Origin: an uncultured Clostridia bacterium
Lineage (GTDB): Bacteria > Bacillota > Clostridia > Christensenellales > Borkfalkiaceae
NCBI GenBank assembly: GCA_947628555.1
Contig: CANRAI010000023.1
Span: 1 to 13,262, forward strand
Length of the DNA: 13,262 nucleotides
Direction: 5' to 3'
Positions within the stretch are counted from its first letter, which is position 1; every line of letters begins with the position of its first letter. Under the pieces are notes generated by a model. It was not told where the DNA came from. It did no database searches and was given only the letters and a program-made list of their open reading frames with translations. The translations under genes and the position numbers were made by a program. This document shows, piece by piece, positions 7,269 through 13,262 of this stretch.

Positions 7269-8059
7269 AAATAACAATACACCCGTTGTTTTTGGCGGTA
7301 GGTCTGCTTTCGGCGCTGTTCGGCGGCTTCCCGATATTCATAATATGCGTGCTGACCGCACTCCTGCACGAGTGCGGTCATATATTTTGCGCCGAACGCC
7401 TCGGCTTCGAATGTACCAGAATCAGCCTGATGCCCTACGGCGCCGCGGCAGTGTGCGACATCGAAGGAATTTCCGCCGCGGACGAAATACGTCTTGCGCT
7501 TGCCGGGCCTGCGGTAAATTTTTTTCTGTGCGTGGGGGTGGCGGGACTTTGGTGGTTCGTGCCCGTGACATACGCTTATACCGACCTTTTATTCTACTCG
7601 AACGCGGCAATGCTGGTTTTGAATCTGTTGCCCGCCTATCCGCTTGACGGAGGCAGAGTGGCAAAGTGCGCCCTTATTAAATTTTTGAAGCCGAAAGCGG
7701 CGGATATTTCCCTGCGCGTGATAAATTTATGCGTAGTGGCAGGACTTATCGCCTTATATTTTACGGCGTTGAAAAATCCCTCGCTTCTCGCCGTGGCGGC
7801 CCTGTTGCTGTGTTCCGCGCTGCAAAAAGCTCCGCCCGTCCGCAAAATAAATTTCGCCGCTCGTAAAAGGAAAAGGGGGAGGGAAGTGAAATACGTTATT
7901 CTCGACGAAAAGGCGACCTATAAGGACGCCCTGCGGTATTTAGACGACAGCCGTTACCTTGTTTTGCAGTTTTACAGCGATAAATTTTTGGACGAAATCA
8001 CCGAGGACGAACTGTTTGAAAAGTTGCGGGAACATAATCTGTACGACTTGATTTTATAG
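7265..8059 (+). CDS. spoIVFB: Stage IV sporulation protein FB, M50 site-2 intramembrane metalloprotease
   Basis: SpoIVFB is a zinc protease that cuts the pro-sequence from pro-sigma-K within the mother-cell membrane, the switch to late sporulation gene expression. The 264-residue protein shows the HExxH zinc motif HECGH at 35-39. The second conserved site, NLLPAYPLDGG, follows at 120-130, with Asp128 as third zinc ligand. Several hydrophobic segments are typical of the short M50B group. A C-terminal soluble tail (about 200-264) resembles the partial CBS domain that in SpoIVFB binds substrate and ATP. It begins with GTG at 7265 inside the spoIVFA stop region, without a strong ribosome binding site of its own, so translation is probably coupled. 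M50B proteases also occur outside sporulation, but the upstream SpoIVFA-like gene and nearby spoIIE make this assignment strong. No clear sigma-E promoter was found upstream of the pair. Confidence 0.93.
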   Translation: MKITIHPLFLAVGLLSALFGGFPIFIICVLTALLHECGHIFCAERLGFECTRISLMPYGAAAVCDIEGISAADEIRLALAGPAVNFFLCVGVAGLWWFVPVTYAYTDLLFYSNAAMLVLNLLPAYPLDGGRVAKCALIKFLKPKAADISLRVINLCVVAGLIALYFTALKNPSLLAVAALLLCSALQKAPPVRKINFAARKRKRGREVKYVILDEKATYKDALRYLDDSRYLVLQFYSDKFLDEITEDELFEKLREHNLYDLIL

Positions 8060-8111
8060 CGTTTCGGCTTTGGCTTTTCCGAAGTAAAACCGAAAAATAG
8101 GTAAAAAAGTT

Positions 8112-8144
8112 GCCGCGGCGCGCCTTTCAAAGGCGCGCCGCGGC
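8112..8144 (-). terminator. Strong GC-rich terminator hairpin at spoIVFB / PF00882 convergent junction
   Basis: Perfect 16-base arms (8112-8127 and 8129-8144; GCCGCGG plus GCGCC core) surround a single central base. On the minus strand the stem is followed by a run of six T (plus-strand A at 8103-8108), just 12 bases after the stop of the minus-strand operon. It is therefore best read as that operon's terminator. It may also block spoIVFB read-through, although the + strand is followed by A-rich rather than T-rich DNA. Confidence 0.85.
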
Positions 8145-8155
8145 TTAAAAAAACG

Positions 8156-8830
8156 TTATTTCTGCAAAAATTCTTTACCAAACACGACGGGGTCTATGTC
8201 GCCCGTAAGAACACATTCCACGGCTTTCACGCCGAGAGCTATGCCTTCCTCTATTGCTCCCGCAAATACCGAAAAATCGTATTGGCACTTGTACGTCTGT
8301 TTTTTCGTGCGGTAGAGGTAGCGGGTATAGTTGAAATGTCTTTTCAAACACCTTTCGACGCCCGTCACCGTCACCGTGGGGCTGACAAGTTTTATCGAGT
8401 CGTAAATGGGACCCGTGCTTGCGAGTACGTATTCGCGCGGAAGAATAGTCCGCCTTATGCGATAAAATTTGCTGACATACAGCCCTATGTCCTTTTCGAA
8501 AGTCTGGTGCGCCAGAGGACTGCGCTTCGTTTCTTCATAGGCGTAAACGTAGGGGTGTATAACGCTGTCGAGAGCGTAATGGGTGGCGAAACCCGCAGCG
8601 TATGAAGAATTGCCGAGGTATAGTTTCCTGAACATCTCCACGGGTTCGCGCTGGTGCAGAAGCCTGCCCAAATTGCTGCGGGAGAGCTTCATGTTGTACG
8701 CGAAAAACACGTCGCCGCCCTGCGCGCCGAGAATGTACAGGGTGCGCGAATTTATTTTGTGCTTCAAATCGACGTTCAGCCGTTCGTAAATCTTGTCCGC
8801 GGCTATAACGTGAGTAAAATAATCGGGCAT
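8156..8830 (-). CDS. Zinc-dependent phospholipase C-like protein (PF00882 family)
   Basis: The 224-residue protein resembles the PF00882 zinc-dependent phospholipase C-like family of Bacillota. It begins MPDYFTHVIAADKIY, the usual start of this family, with His7 near the N-terminus. Candidate metal ligands follow: GGDVFFAY (Asp40), His59, and the ATHYALDSVIHP motif (His84, Asp88, His92), with a further His108. This spacing of His and Asp recalls the P1 nuclease/phospholipase C fold with several zinc ions. No signal peptide or membrane segment is seen, so the protein is probably cytoplasmic, unlike secreted clostridial phospholipase C toxins. Its substrate is unknown; many relatives are uncharacterised. 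The ATG at 8830 lies 1 base after the upstream glycosylase stop, so the two are co-transcribed and probably translationally coupled; only a distant AAGG lies upstream. A terminator follows at 8144-8112. Family assignment is fairly secure; enzymatic activity is not. Confidence 0.8.
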   Translation of the reverse strand: MPDYFTHVIAADKIYERLNVDLKHKINSRTLYILGAQGGDVFFAYNMKLSRSNLGRLLHQREPVEMFRKLYLGNSSYAAGFATHYALDSVIHPYVYAYEETKRSPLAHQTFEKDIGLYVSKFYRIRRTILPREYVLASTGPIYDSIKLVSPTVTVTGVERCLKRHFNYTRYLYRTKKQTYKCQYDFSVFAGAIEEGIALGVKAVECVLTGDIDPVVFGKEFLQK

Positions 8831-8831
8831 A

Positions 8832-9656
8832 TCATAAGTTTTGCCTTTTTCCGTAAAATAAATACTGTTGCATATAGCCCGAATTTTCCTTAAAAAGCCC
8901 GCAAAAGTAATCGCATATCTTGTTTCTGTCTGTCAATTTTCCGCCGAAATCCTCTTTGTAAATCTTCTCTATCCATACGTCCACGGGGAAGCTGTCCCTG
9001 CGCGAAAAACCGAAAAGCGAGACGCAGTCGGCGACCTTCGCGCCTATGCCCTTATAGGTCATAAGTTCCTTTTTAAGCGCATACGTATCGAGTTTTTCAA
9101 GTTTTTCTATGCCTTCGGCGGCAATTCTTTTAGCTGTTTCGTCCAGGAAAATATCCCTGTATCCGCAGCCCGCGTTTTTAAAAAATTCCGCACCCGCGTT
9201 GGCAAGCGCCGCGGCGGAGGGGAAAGCAAAGTATTCCATTCCAATAAATTCCCTTTTTTCGCCGAGGCCCGCGCAGATTCTCGAAATGATGCCCTTTATG
9301 CGTGGAATGTTATTATTCTGCGAAATGATGAAGGAAAAAATCATTTCCTCTTTCTTTTGGTTCAAAAGCCGCAGCCCCGCGCATTTTTCGGCGCTTCGCG
9401 AAAGCAGGGGAACGCCGTAGCTTTTTGCCTTTTCCACAATGGCGGAATAATCCCTTTCCAAATCGAAAAAGTTGTAAAAATAATCCCCGTCGTCACATTC
9501 GACGACCGTTTTTTTGCCGTCGGAGTGCAAATAGCAGGCTTTTTCGCCCGAAATCACCATAAATCCGTCTTTAAACGGAGTAAAGCGGAAAATCTGCCCG
9601 CAGTCAAGGGTGTGCAGCGGGTTGAAATATTCCGCTCCGTATTCGATTTTTTCCAT
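8832..9656 (-). CDS. 8-oxoguanine DNA glycosylase (OGG1-type, HhH-GPD)
   Basis: This enzyme removes oxidised guanine from DNA and nicks the backbone by beta-elimination. The 274-residue protein has the OGG1 layout. An N-terminal TATA-box-like domain comes first (LDCGQIFRF near residues 17-25). ISQNNNIPRI (111-120) matches the NNN motif that contacts the base opposite the lesion. The helix-hairpin-helix follows (YKGIGAKVAD, 201-210) with catalytic Lys207, and then Asp226 in FPVDVWI. The C-terminal YMQQYLFY motif is also typical. All key residues are intact. The start at 9656 is supported by AAGGTG 4 bases upstream. A longer frame to 9704 would overlap the promoter -10 box and is rejected. The gene heads a two-gene operon with the PF00882 protein. 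Its sigma-A-type promoter suggests vegetative expression beside sporulation genes, though protection of spore DNA is a possible role (inference). Confidence 0.92.
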   Translation of the reverse strand: MEKIEYGAEYFNPLHTLDCGQIFRFTPFKDGFMVISGEKACYLHSDGKKTVVECDDGDYFYNFFDLERDYSAIVEKAKSYGVPLLSRSAEKCAGLRLLNQKKEEMIFSFIISQNNNIPRIKGIISRICAGLGEKREFIGMEYFAFPSAAALANAGAEFFKNAGCGYRDIFLDETAKRIAAEGIEKLEKLDTYALKKELMTYKGIGAKVADCVSLFGFSRRDSFPVDVWIEKIYKEDFGGKLTDRNKICDYFCGLFKENSGYMQQYLFYGKRQNL

Positions 9657-9694
9657 AGTCCACCTTAAAAAACGCAGTTTGAAAATACGTTTGT

Positions 9695-9723
9695 ATTTTA
9701 TCATTTCGGTTGAAAATTGTCAA
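9695..9723 (-). promoter_or_regulatory. Near-consensus sigma-A promoter with extended -10
   Basis: On the minus strand, TTGACA (9723-9718) is separated by exactly 17 bases from TAAAAT (9700-9695), and TGA precedes the -10 as an extended -10 element. Transcription would begin near 9688, giving a leader of about 30 bases that contains the AAGGTG ribosome binding site of the glycosylase gene. This is the best promoter in the window. Confidence 0.85.
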
Positions 9724-9760
9724 GACGTGTCGGGTTTTGTCTTAAATTTTAACTCTTTTT

Positions 9761-9786
9761 CCCGCCTGCGACGGCGGGTATTTTTT
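9761..9786 (+). terminator. Rho-independent terminator-like hairpin just upstream of gerA
   Basis: CCCGCC (9761-9766) pairs with GGCGGG (9773-9778) across a 6-base loop. A T-rich run follows (TATTTTTT, 9779-9786), so it is oriented to stop + strand transcription. It ends 26 bases before the gerA start, and there is no + strand gene upstream until spoIVFB (ends 8059). It could insulate the ger operon from read-through or act as an attenuator of a longer leader. Confidence 0.65.
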
Positions 9787-9806
9787 ACGGGCGTTTACAG
9801 ATAATA
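9778..9806 (+). promoter_or_regulatory. Candidate forespore (sigma-G/F-like) promoter of the ger operon
   Basis: GATAATA at 9800-9806 matches the sigma-G -10 consensus CATNMTA at 6 of 7 positions. GTATT at 9778-9782 is a partial -35, with a 17-base spacer. The -10 ends 5 bases before the ATG at 9812, which would make the transcript essentially leaderless; no Shine-Dalgarno sequence is present. The -35 overlaps the terminator hairpin. This is a pattern match only. Confidence 0.35.
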
Positions 9807-9811
9807 TCTTT

Positions 9812-11248
9812 ATGACATCTCTGGATAAAAACGTAAAAGCGGTAAAGAAAATTCTGACCAGCCAGGATATCCTCGTTTTCGAATTTGTTTCCGACGGCGG
9901 AAAGAAGTTTGCGGCGATTTATGCGGACGGCATATGCAACAAACAGCTTTTGGGCGAACTTGTCGTAAAGCCTCTGCGCGCAGTAAAAAAGGATGACGCA
10001 ATCGAAAAAGTCCGCCTTATGCTCGCTTCGCCTGAGGTTAAGGACGGCGACAAGATAGCGGACGCCGTAAAGGAAATTCAGGACGGAAACGCCGTTTTGT
10101 TCATTGACGGCGAAAAGGACTTCTTTATTCTCGGCCTGAAAAGTCCGCCCGCCCGCGCCGTTGCGGAACCGCCCACGCAGATAGCGGTAAAAGGTCCGCG
10201 CGAAGGCTTTATAGAGGAAATCAAGACGAATATGGGGCTTGTGCGCAAGCGTATCAAAAGCCCAAATCTTCAAATAAAGACCCTGAAAAGTGGAAAGCAG
10301 TCCCAAACGACCGTCGCGCTTGTGTATATAGAGGGCGTTTGCCCCAAGGGTTTGCCTGAAAAAATAGAAAAGGAAATTTCGGAAAACAAGATAGACCTAA
10401 TACCCGATTCGTCCTACGTTTCAGCGTTCATTTCCAATCGTCCGCGCTCCGTTTTCAAACGCTGCGGCACTGCGGAAAAGCCCGATATCTTCTGCGCAAA
10501 AGTGTCGGAAGGCAGGGTGGGGATACTTGTTGACGGCTCTCCAATAGCTTTGACAGTTCCCTACATGATAGTGGAGGACTTCCAGACAAGCGAGGATTAT
10601 TATTCGTCTTCCTACCGAGCCACAACGCTGCGCATAATACGCTTTGCGTCCGTGCTGATAGGGATTTTTCTGCCCGCGATTTACATTTCGGCGCAGCTTT
10701 TCAAAATACAGCTTATACCGTACCGACTTCTTCTTAAAATTTCAAGTTCCGTGCAGGGTATTCCGCTTTCGCCGAGCATCGAAATGTTTTTGACATTGCT
10801 CGTTCTGGAAGTTTTGAACGAAGCTTCCATACGTATGCCGAAATACGTGGGGCTTGCGCATTCCGTCGTCGGCGCTCTGGTTTTGGGCGACACGGCGGTG
10901 CAAGCGGGAATTATTTCCACGCCGGCAATAATAATCATCGCGTTTTCGGCTATCTGCCTTTACACCGTGCCCGATTTGGTGGAAACCACAACCACTTTAA
11001 GATGGCTGTTTCTTATAGTCGCGGGCAGCATAGGACCTTTCGGGGTCGTGGCGCTTACGGCGTTTTTAATAGCTTACCTTGTAAGCGAACAGTCGTACGG
11101 CGTTCCCCTTTTGGCGCCTTTTTCGCCCCTAATTAAGGGAGATTTGTACGACAGTATGATAAAGGCGAATATGTATTCCCTTAAACGCCGCCCGGAAGCG
11201 CTGAAAAGCGGCGACAAAGTGAGGTTGAAAAGTGCAAATAAGCGTTAG
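9812..11248 (+). CDS. gerA: GerA-family spore germination receptor subunit A
   Basis: This is the A subunit of a nutrient germinant receptor in the spore inner membrane. The 478-residue protein has a soluble N-terminal region. The family motif GPREGFIEEIKTNMGLVRKR starts at residue 128, and the segment AEKPDIFCAKVSEGRVGILVDGSPIALTVP corresponds to the conserved TERPD...EGRV..lvDGtP block. A membrane part with several helices follows (about 272-425), beginning RIIRFASVLIGIFLPAIYIS and including EASIRMP and VGALVLGDTAVQAGI, forms of the EAGxRxP and GGLVIGQAAVxAG motifs. A short basic tail ends the protein. The ATG at 9812 is the only sensible start; it lacks a ribosome binding site. The gene overlaps gerB by 17 bases. 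Its order A-B-C is the same as in classic ger operons, so the three probably form one complex. The germinant cannot be predicted from sequence. Confidence 0.95.
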   Translation: MTSLDKNVKAVKKILTSQDILVFEFVSDGGKKFAAIYADGICNKQLLGELVVKPLRAVKKDDAIEKVRLMLASPEVKDGDKIADAVKEIQDGNAVLFIDGEKDFFILGLKSPPARAVAEPPTQIAVKGPREGFIEEIKTNMGLVRKRIKSPNLQIKTLKSGKQSQTTVALVYIEGVCPKGLPEKIEKEISENKIDLIPDSSYVSAFISNRPRSVFKRCGTAEKPDIFCAKVSEGRVGILVDGSPIALTVPYMIVEDFQTSEDYYSSSYRATTLRIIRFASVLIGIFLPAIYISAQLFKIQLIPYRLLLKISSSVQGIPLSPSIEMFLTLLVLEVLNEASIRMPKYVGLAHSVVGALVLGDTAVQAGIISTPAIIIIAFSAICLYTVPDLVETTTTLRWLFLIVAGSIGPFGVVALTAFLIAYLVSEQSYGVPLLAPFSPLIKGDLYDSMIKANMYSLKRRPEALKSGDKVRLKSANKR

Positions 11249-12299
11249 ACAAATTTGTTTCATTCTTATATTTTATACGGCGGTTACTAAATTTCTTCAA
11301 TACCCGCCCTTGCTTGCCTCGTACAGCGGCAGAGATATTCTGTTTTCCGCTTCGATAAGCTTCATAGTGCAGGGAGTGGTGATTTGGGCTGTCGCCTATT
11401 TAAGCTCAAAAACGGATAAGACGTTATTCGAACTAATAAAAGACGTTGCGGGCGAAGCCGCCGCGCGCGTAATCTACGGATTTTTTGCGGCTTTTTTCCT
11501 ATTTATGACTCTTTTGCCGCTCTTCGAACAGAAACTGTTCGTCCATGCCGTCTTTTACGACACCACGCCGTCGCTGATAGTCTTTCTTCCGATTTTCTTT
11601 TTCCTTGTCTATGCCGGCTGCAAAGGCTTTAAAAACATAGGTCGGTGCGCCGACGTGTGCATGCCCGTGTTCATTCTTATAGTTGCGGTAATTTTAGCTA
11701 TGTCCTTTACAGAAGTTAAATTTTCCAACCTTCTGCCCGTATTGAAAACCCCCTTGAAAGACGTTTTCGGCGGCTCGTTGAAGTCCGCGTATTATTTCCT
11801 CGAACCGTCTTACCTCATTATGTTTATGGGGCATTACAAATACAAAAAAGGAGACGCGGCGAAGCTTACGTTAAGCTATGCCGCCGCCGCAATTATAGTA
11901 ACGCTTTTCCTTGCGCTGTTTTACGGTATTTATGCGGAAACGGCTTCGTCGCGGCAGTTTGCCATTTCGAAAACTTCGCTCTATTTCTCCGCGCTGGATT
12001 TAGTCGGCAGAATAGATTTGCTCGCCCTCTACGTGCTTGAAATCGTGATGCTTTTCGCCCTCGTTCTAAATATTCAGCTCGCCGTGCACTGCATAGTTAA
12101 GTGTTCGGGCTGGGACTGCCCCGAAATTATTTCGCTGGGCGTAAATTTTGTTCTTGCTTGTTTACTATATTTTTTCGACCACAAATATATGGCAATCCAG
12201 TCCTTTTACGCCGATTGGGCATGGGTCGCGGTTATAATATTCGCAACTATCCTGCCCCTGTGCGCGTGGGCGCTGAGAAGGAGGAAGAATGAATCGTGA
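11232..12299 (+). CDS. gerB: GerB-family spore germination receptor subunit B (APC-type permease)
   Basis: The B subunit of ger receptors is an amino-acid permease-like membrane protein thought to carry the germinant-binding site. The 355-residue protein is almost wholly hydrophobic, with about ten membrane segments starting at RQICFILIFYTAVTKF. Family-typical loops are seen around residues 75-110, and the C-terminal end is basic (ALRRRKNES). Length and hydropathy fit GerAB/spore permease proteins. Translation starts at GTG 11232, with GAGG at 11221-11224, 7 bases upstream and inside gerA. The 17-base overlap with gerA and 11-base overlap with gerC indicate tight translational coupling and fixed subunit ratios. 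Sequence conservation in this family is low, so assignment rests on the GerA partner, topology and gene order as much as on motifs. Confidence 0.92.
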   Translation: MQISVRQICFILIFYTAVTKFLQYPPLLASYSGRDILFSASISFIVQGVVIWAVAYLSSKTDKTLFELIKDVAGEAAARVIYGFFAAFFLFMTLLPLFEQKLFVHAVFYDTTPSLIVFLPIFFFLVYAGCKGFKNIGRCADVCMPVFILIVAVILAMSFTEVKFSNLLPVLKTPLKDVFGGSLKSAYYFLEPSYLIMFMGHYKYKKGDAAKLTLSYAAAAIIVTLFLALFYGIYAETASSRQFAISKTSLYFSALDLVGRIDLLALYVLEIVMLFALVLNIQLAVHCIVKCSGWDCPEIISLGVNFVLACLLYFFDHKYMAIQSFYADWAWVAVIIFATILPLCAWALRRRKNES

Positions 12300-13262
12300 T
12301 TCTCTCCGCCGTGTGTCGGTGGTATTTTTCTGGCTTATATTTCTTGTCCTTGCGGGCTTGTTTTTCACTAACGATTTCGGGCTTGTCGATATAAGCAAGT
12401 CGTCTATAATAGCGGCAGTCGGAGTTGACGCAACCGAAAACGAGGTCCAGCTTACGGCGCAGATTGCCGCGCCCAAGCCCTCGCAAAGCGGCGAAAACGT
12501 TGAATATACCGAAGTGCAGGGCAGCGGGGAAACGCTTGCCGACGCCCTCAACGAAATAAACGCCAAAACTGGATTTTATCCGAAACTTCAATTCTGTAAA
12601 CTTGTCCTTATAGGCGACAGCTGCAAAGAAAAGAATATTTTTCAGATGCTGGGCTGTTTTTACCGCAAAAATTATTCGGAGCTTACGGCTTCCGTCGCCA
12701 TGTGCAAGGGAAAGGCTTCGGATATGCTCGCCATGAAAACGGCGACAAGCGATATGACGTCCTCGGTTATCCAGCGCGCGCTTGCGGACGAACTAAAAAA
12801 ATCCGCCAACGTTTCCTCGGTGGATTTGAAGGATATAGCCGTAGCCAACTTCTCCAAAAGCGGGGCGTGCTATATGCCGTATGTCGAAGCCAACGCTCAG
12901 GGCACGTCCGAGGAGGGCGGCAACGGCGACAATGTCGGCGGCGAAAGCGGGGAACAGAGCGGCGGTTCGTCGGGCGGCGAGAGCGGCGGCGGAAGTTCAG
13001 GAGGTTCAGGCGGTGAAAGCGGCGGCTCAGGCGGCGGCGGAGGCGGAAGTTCGGGTTCGCAAAGTTCGGGCGGAAGCGGCGGCGGTTCGAGCGGCGAACA
13101 AAAACAAGTGGAATTTACAGCCCGGAAAACCGCCGTATTCAAGGGCGGACTGTTTGCGGGAATTTTGGACGAACAGCAATCTTTCGCCCTCGATATACTG
13201 AAAAACGAAATACGTCTTGCGGTTTTGCCCTGCGATACCGAAGAATATCATTACACGCTCGG
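12289..13262 (+). CDS. gerC: Ger(x)C-family spore germination receptor subunit C, 3'-truncated by window edge
   Basis: The C subunit of germinant receptors is normally a lipoprotein on the outer face of the spore inner membrane. Here 324 codons are visible before the window ends. The ATG at 12289 has a strong AAGGAGG ribosome binding site and overlaps gerB by 11 bases. An N-terminal hydrophobic segment (about residues 10-25, VVFFWLIFLVLAGLFF) is followed by DFGLVDISKSSIIAAVGVD and LTAQIA, which matches the start of the GerC N-terminal domain. A later TARKTAVFKGGLFAGIL segment matches the beginning of the C-terminal domain. Two features are odd. The lipobox Cys is absent (LAGL rather than LAGC), so the protein would be anchored by its uncleaved helix. 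A Gly/Ser/Glu-rich stretch of about 69 residues (about 205-273) lies between the two domains. Assignment rests on these patterns and on gene order. Confidence 0.9.
   Translation, partial: MNRDSLRRVSVVFFWLIFLVLAGLFFTNDFGLVDISKSSIIAAVGVDATENEVQLTAQIAAPKPSQSGENVEYTEVQGSGETLADALNEINAKTGFYPKLQFCKLVLIGDSCKEKNIFQMLGCFYRKNYSELTASVAMCKGKASDMLAMKTATSDMTSSVIQRALADELKKSANVSSVDLKDIAVANFSKSGACYMPYVEANAQGTSEEGGNGDNVGGESGEQSGGSSGGESGGGSSGGSGGESGGSGGGGGGSSGSQSSGGSGGGSSGEQKQVEFTARKTAVFKGGLFAGILDEQQSFALDILKNEIRLAVLPCDTEEYHYTL
12901..13107 (+). repeat. Low-complexity Gly/Ser-rich coding repeat in gerC
   Basis: This in-frame stretch is made of short GGS, GGES and GGG units encoded by GGC, GGT, AGC, TCG and GAA codons. 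Short DNA words such as GGCGGAAGTTC recur. It holds many paired-G runs on the coding strand. All changes in multiples of three would keep the frame, so the length may vary between strains. The proline-rich frame on the opposite strand is its shadow. Confidence 0.85.

Noticed and set aside
8062..8096. Imperfect hairpin (TTTCGG...CCGAAA) just after the spoIVFB stop
   Set aside because: The stem is mismatched and not followed by a T-run. It is too weak to call a terminator beside the strong palindrome at 8112.
8868..9668. 266-codon open frame on the + strand antisense to the glycosylase gene
   Set aside because: The minus-strand frame has all OGG1 motifs and a promoter. The + frame has no recognisable domain and no ribosome binding site.
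9657..9704. Longer start at 9704 for the glycosylase
   Set aside because: It lies across the -10 box at 9695-9700 and upstream of the likely transcription start. The ATG at 9656 has AAGGTG 4 bases before it.
12897..13142. Proline-rich open frame on the minus strand (repeated PPEPP-like units)
   Set aside because: It is the exact antisense of the Gly/Ser-rich gerC repeat; such repeat DNA stays open on the opposite strand. There is no start signal, and gerC explains the DNA.

Overview
The window (about 50% GC by eye) looks like a chromosomal segment of a spore-forming Bacillota, most likely an uncultured member of the Clostridia. The evidence is a set of endospore-specific genes: the SpoIIE phosphatase, the SpoIVFA/SpoIVFB pair and a GerA-type germinant receptor operon. 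These sit beside ordinary housekeeping genes: CTP synthase, the DapL route to diaminopimelate, an amylomaltase and an 8-oxoguanine glycosylase. The exact lineage cannot be fixed from this sequence.

Layout, left to right. (1) On the + strand: the 3' part of pyrG (cut by the window edge), dapL 16 bases later, then a malQ reading frame broken near 3090. The break is a 43-base-offset duplication whose two copies encode nearly the same 14 residues with different codons. (2) Convergent junction 3965-4052, with two palindromic hairpins. (3) On the - strand: spoIIE (4050-6323). (4) Divergent spacer 6324-6536. (5) On the + strand: spoIVFA and spoIVFB, overlapping by 4 bases. (6) Convergent junction 8060-8155, with a very GC-rich hairpin. 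(7) On the - strand: a two-gene operon of an OGG1-type glycosylase followed after 1 base by a PF00882 (zinc-dependent phospholipase C-like) protein, read from a near-consensus sigma-A promoter at 9695-9723. (8) Divergent spacer 9657-9811, with a rho-independent-terminator-like hairpin just before the next operon. (9) On the + strand: gerA-gerB-gerC genes overlapping by 17 and 11 bases. The gerC gene runs off the right end and carries a Gly/Ser-rich insert of about 69 residues.

How the genes fit together. SpoIIE dephosphorylates the anti-anti-sigma factor to switch on sigma-F in the forespore. SpoIVFB, held by SpoIVFA, processes pro-sigma-K in the mother cell. The GerABC receptor sits in the spore inner membrane and senses germinants. 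So about 9 kb holds genes for early commitment, late mother-cell activation and germination. DapL supplies LL-diaminopimelate for lysine and peptidoglycan, including spore cortex. I see no phage, IS element, CRISPR array, tRNA or rRNA. I found no clearly new multi-gene system. The points most worth a second look are the malQ junction, the unusual GerC and the apparently leaderless starts of spoIIE and gerA. No gene-free stretch exceeds 300 bases.
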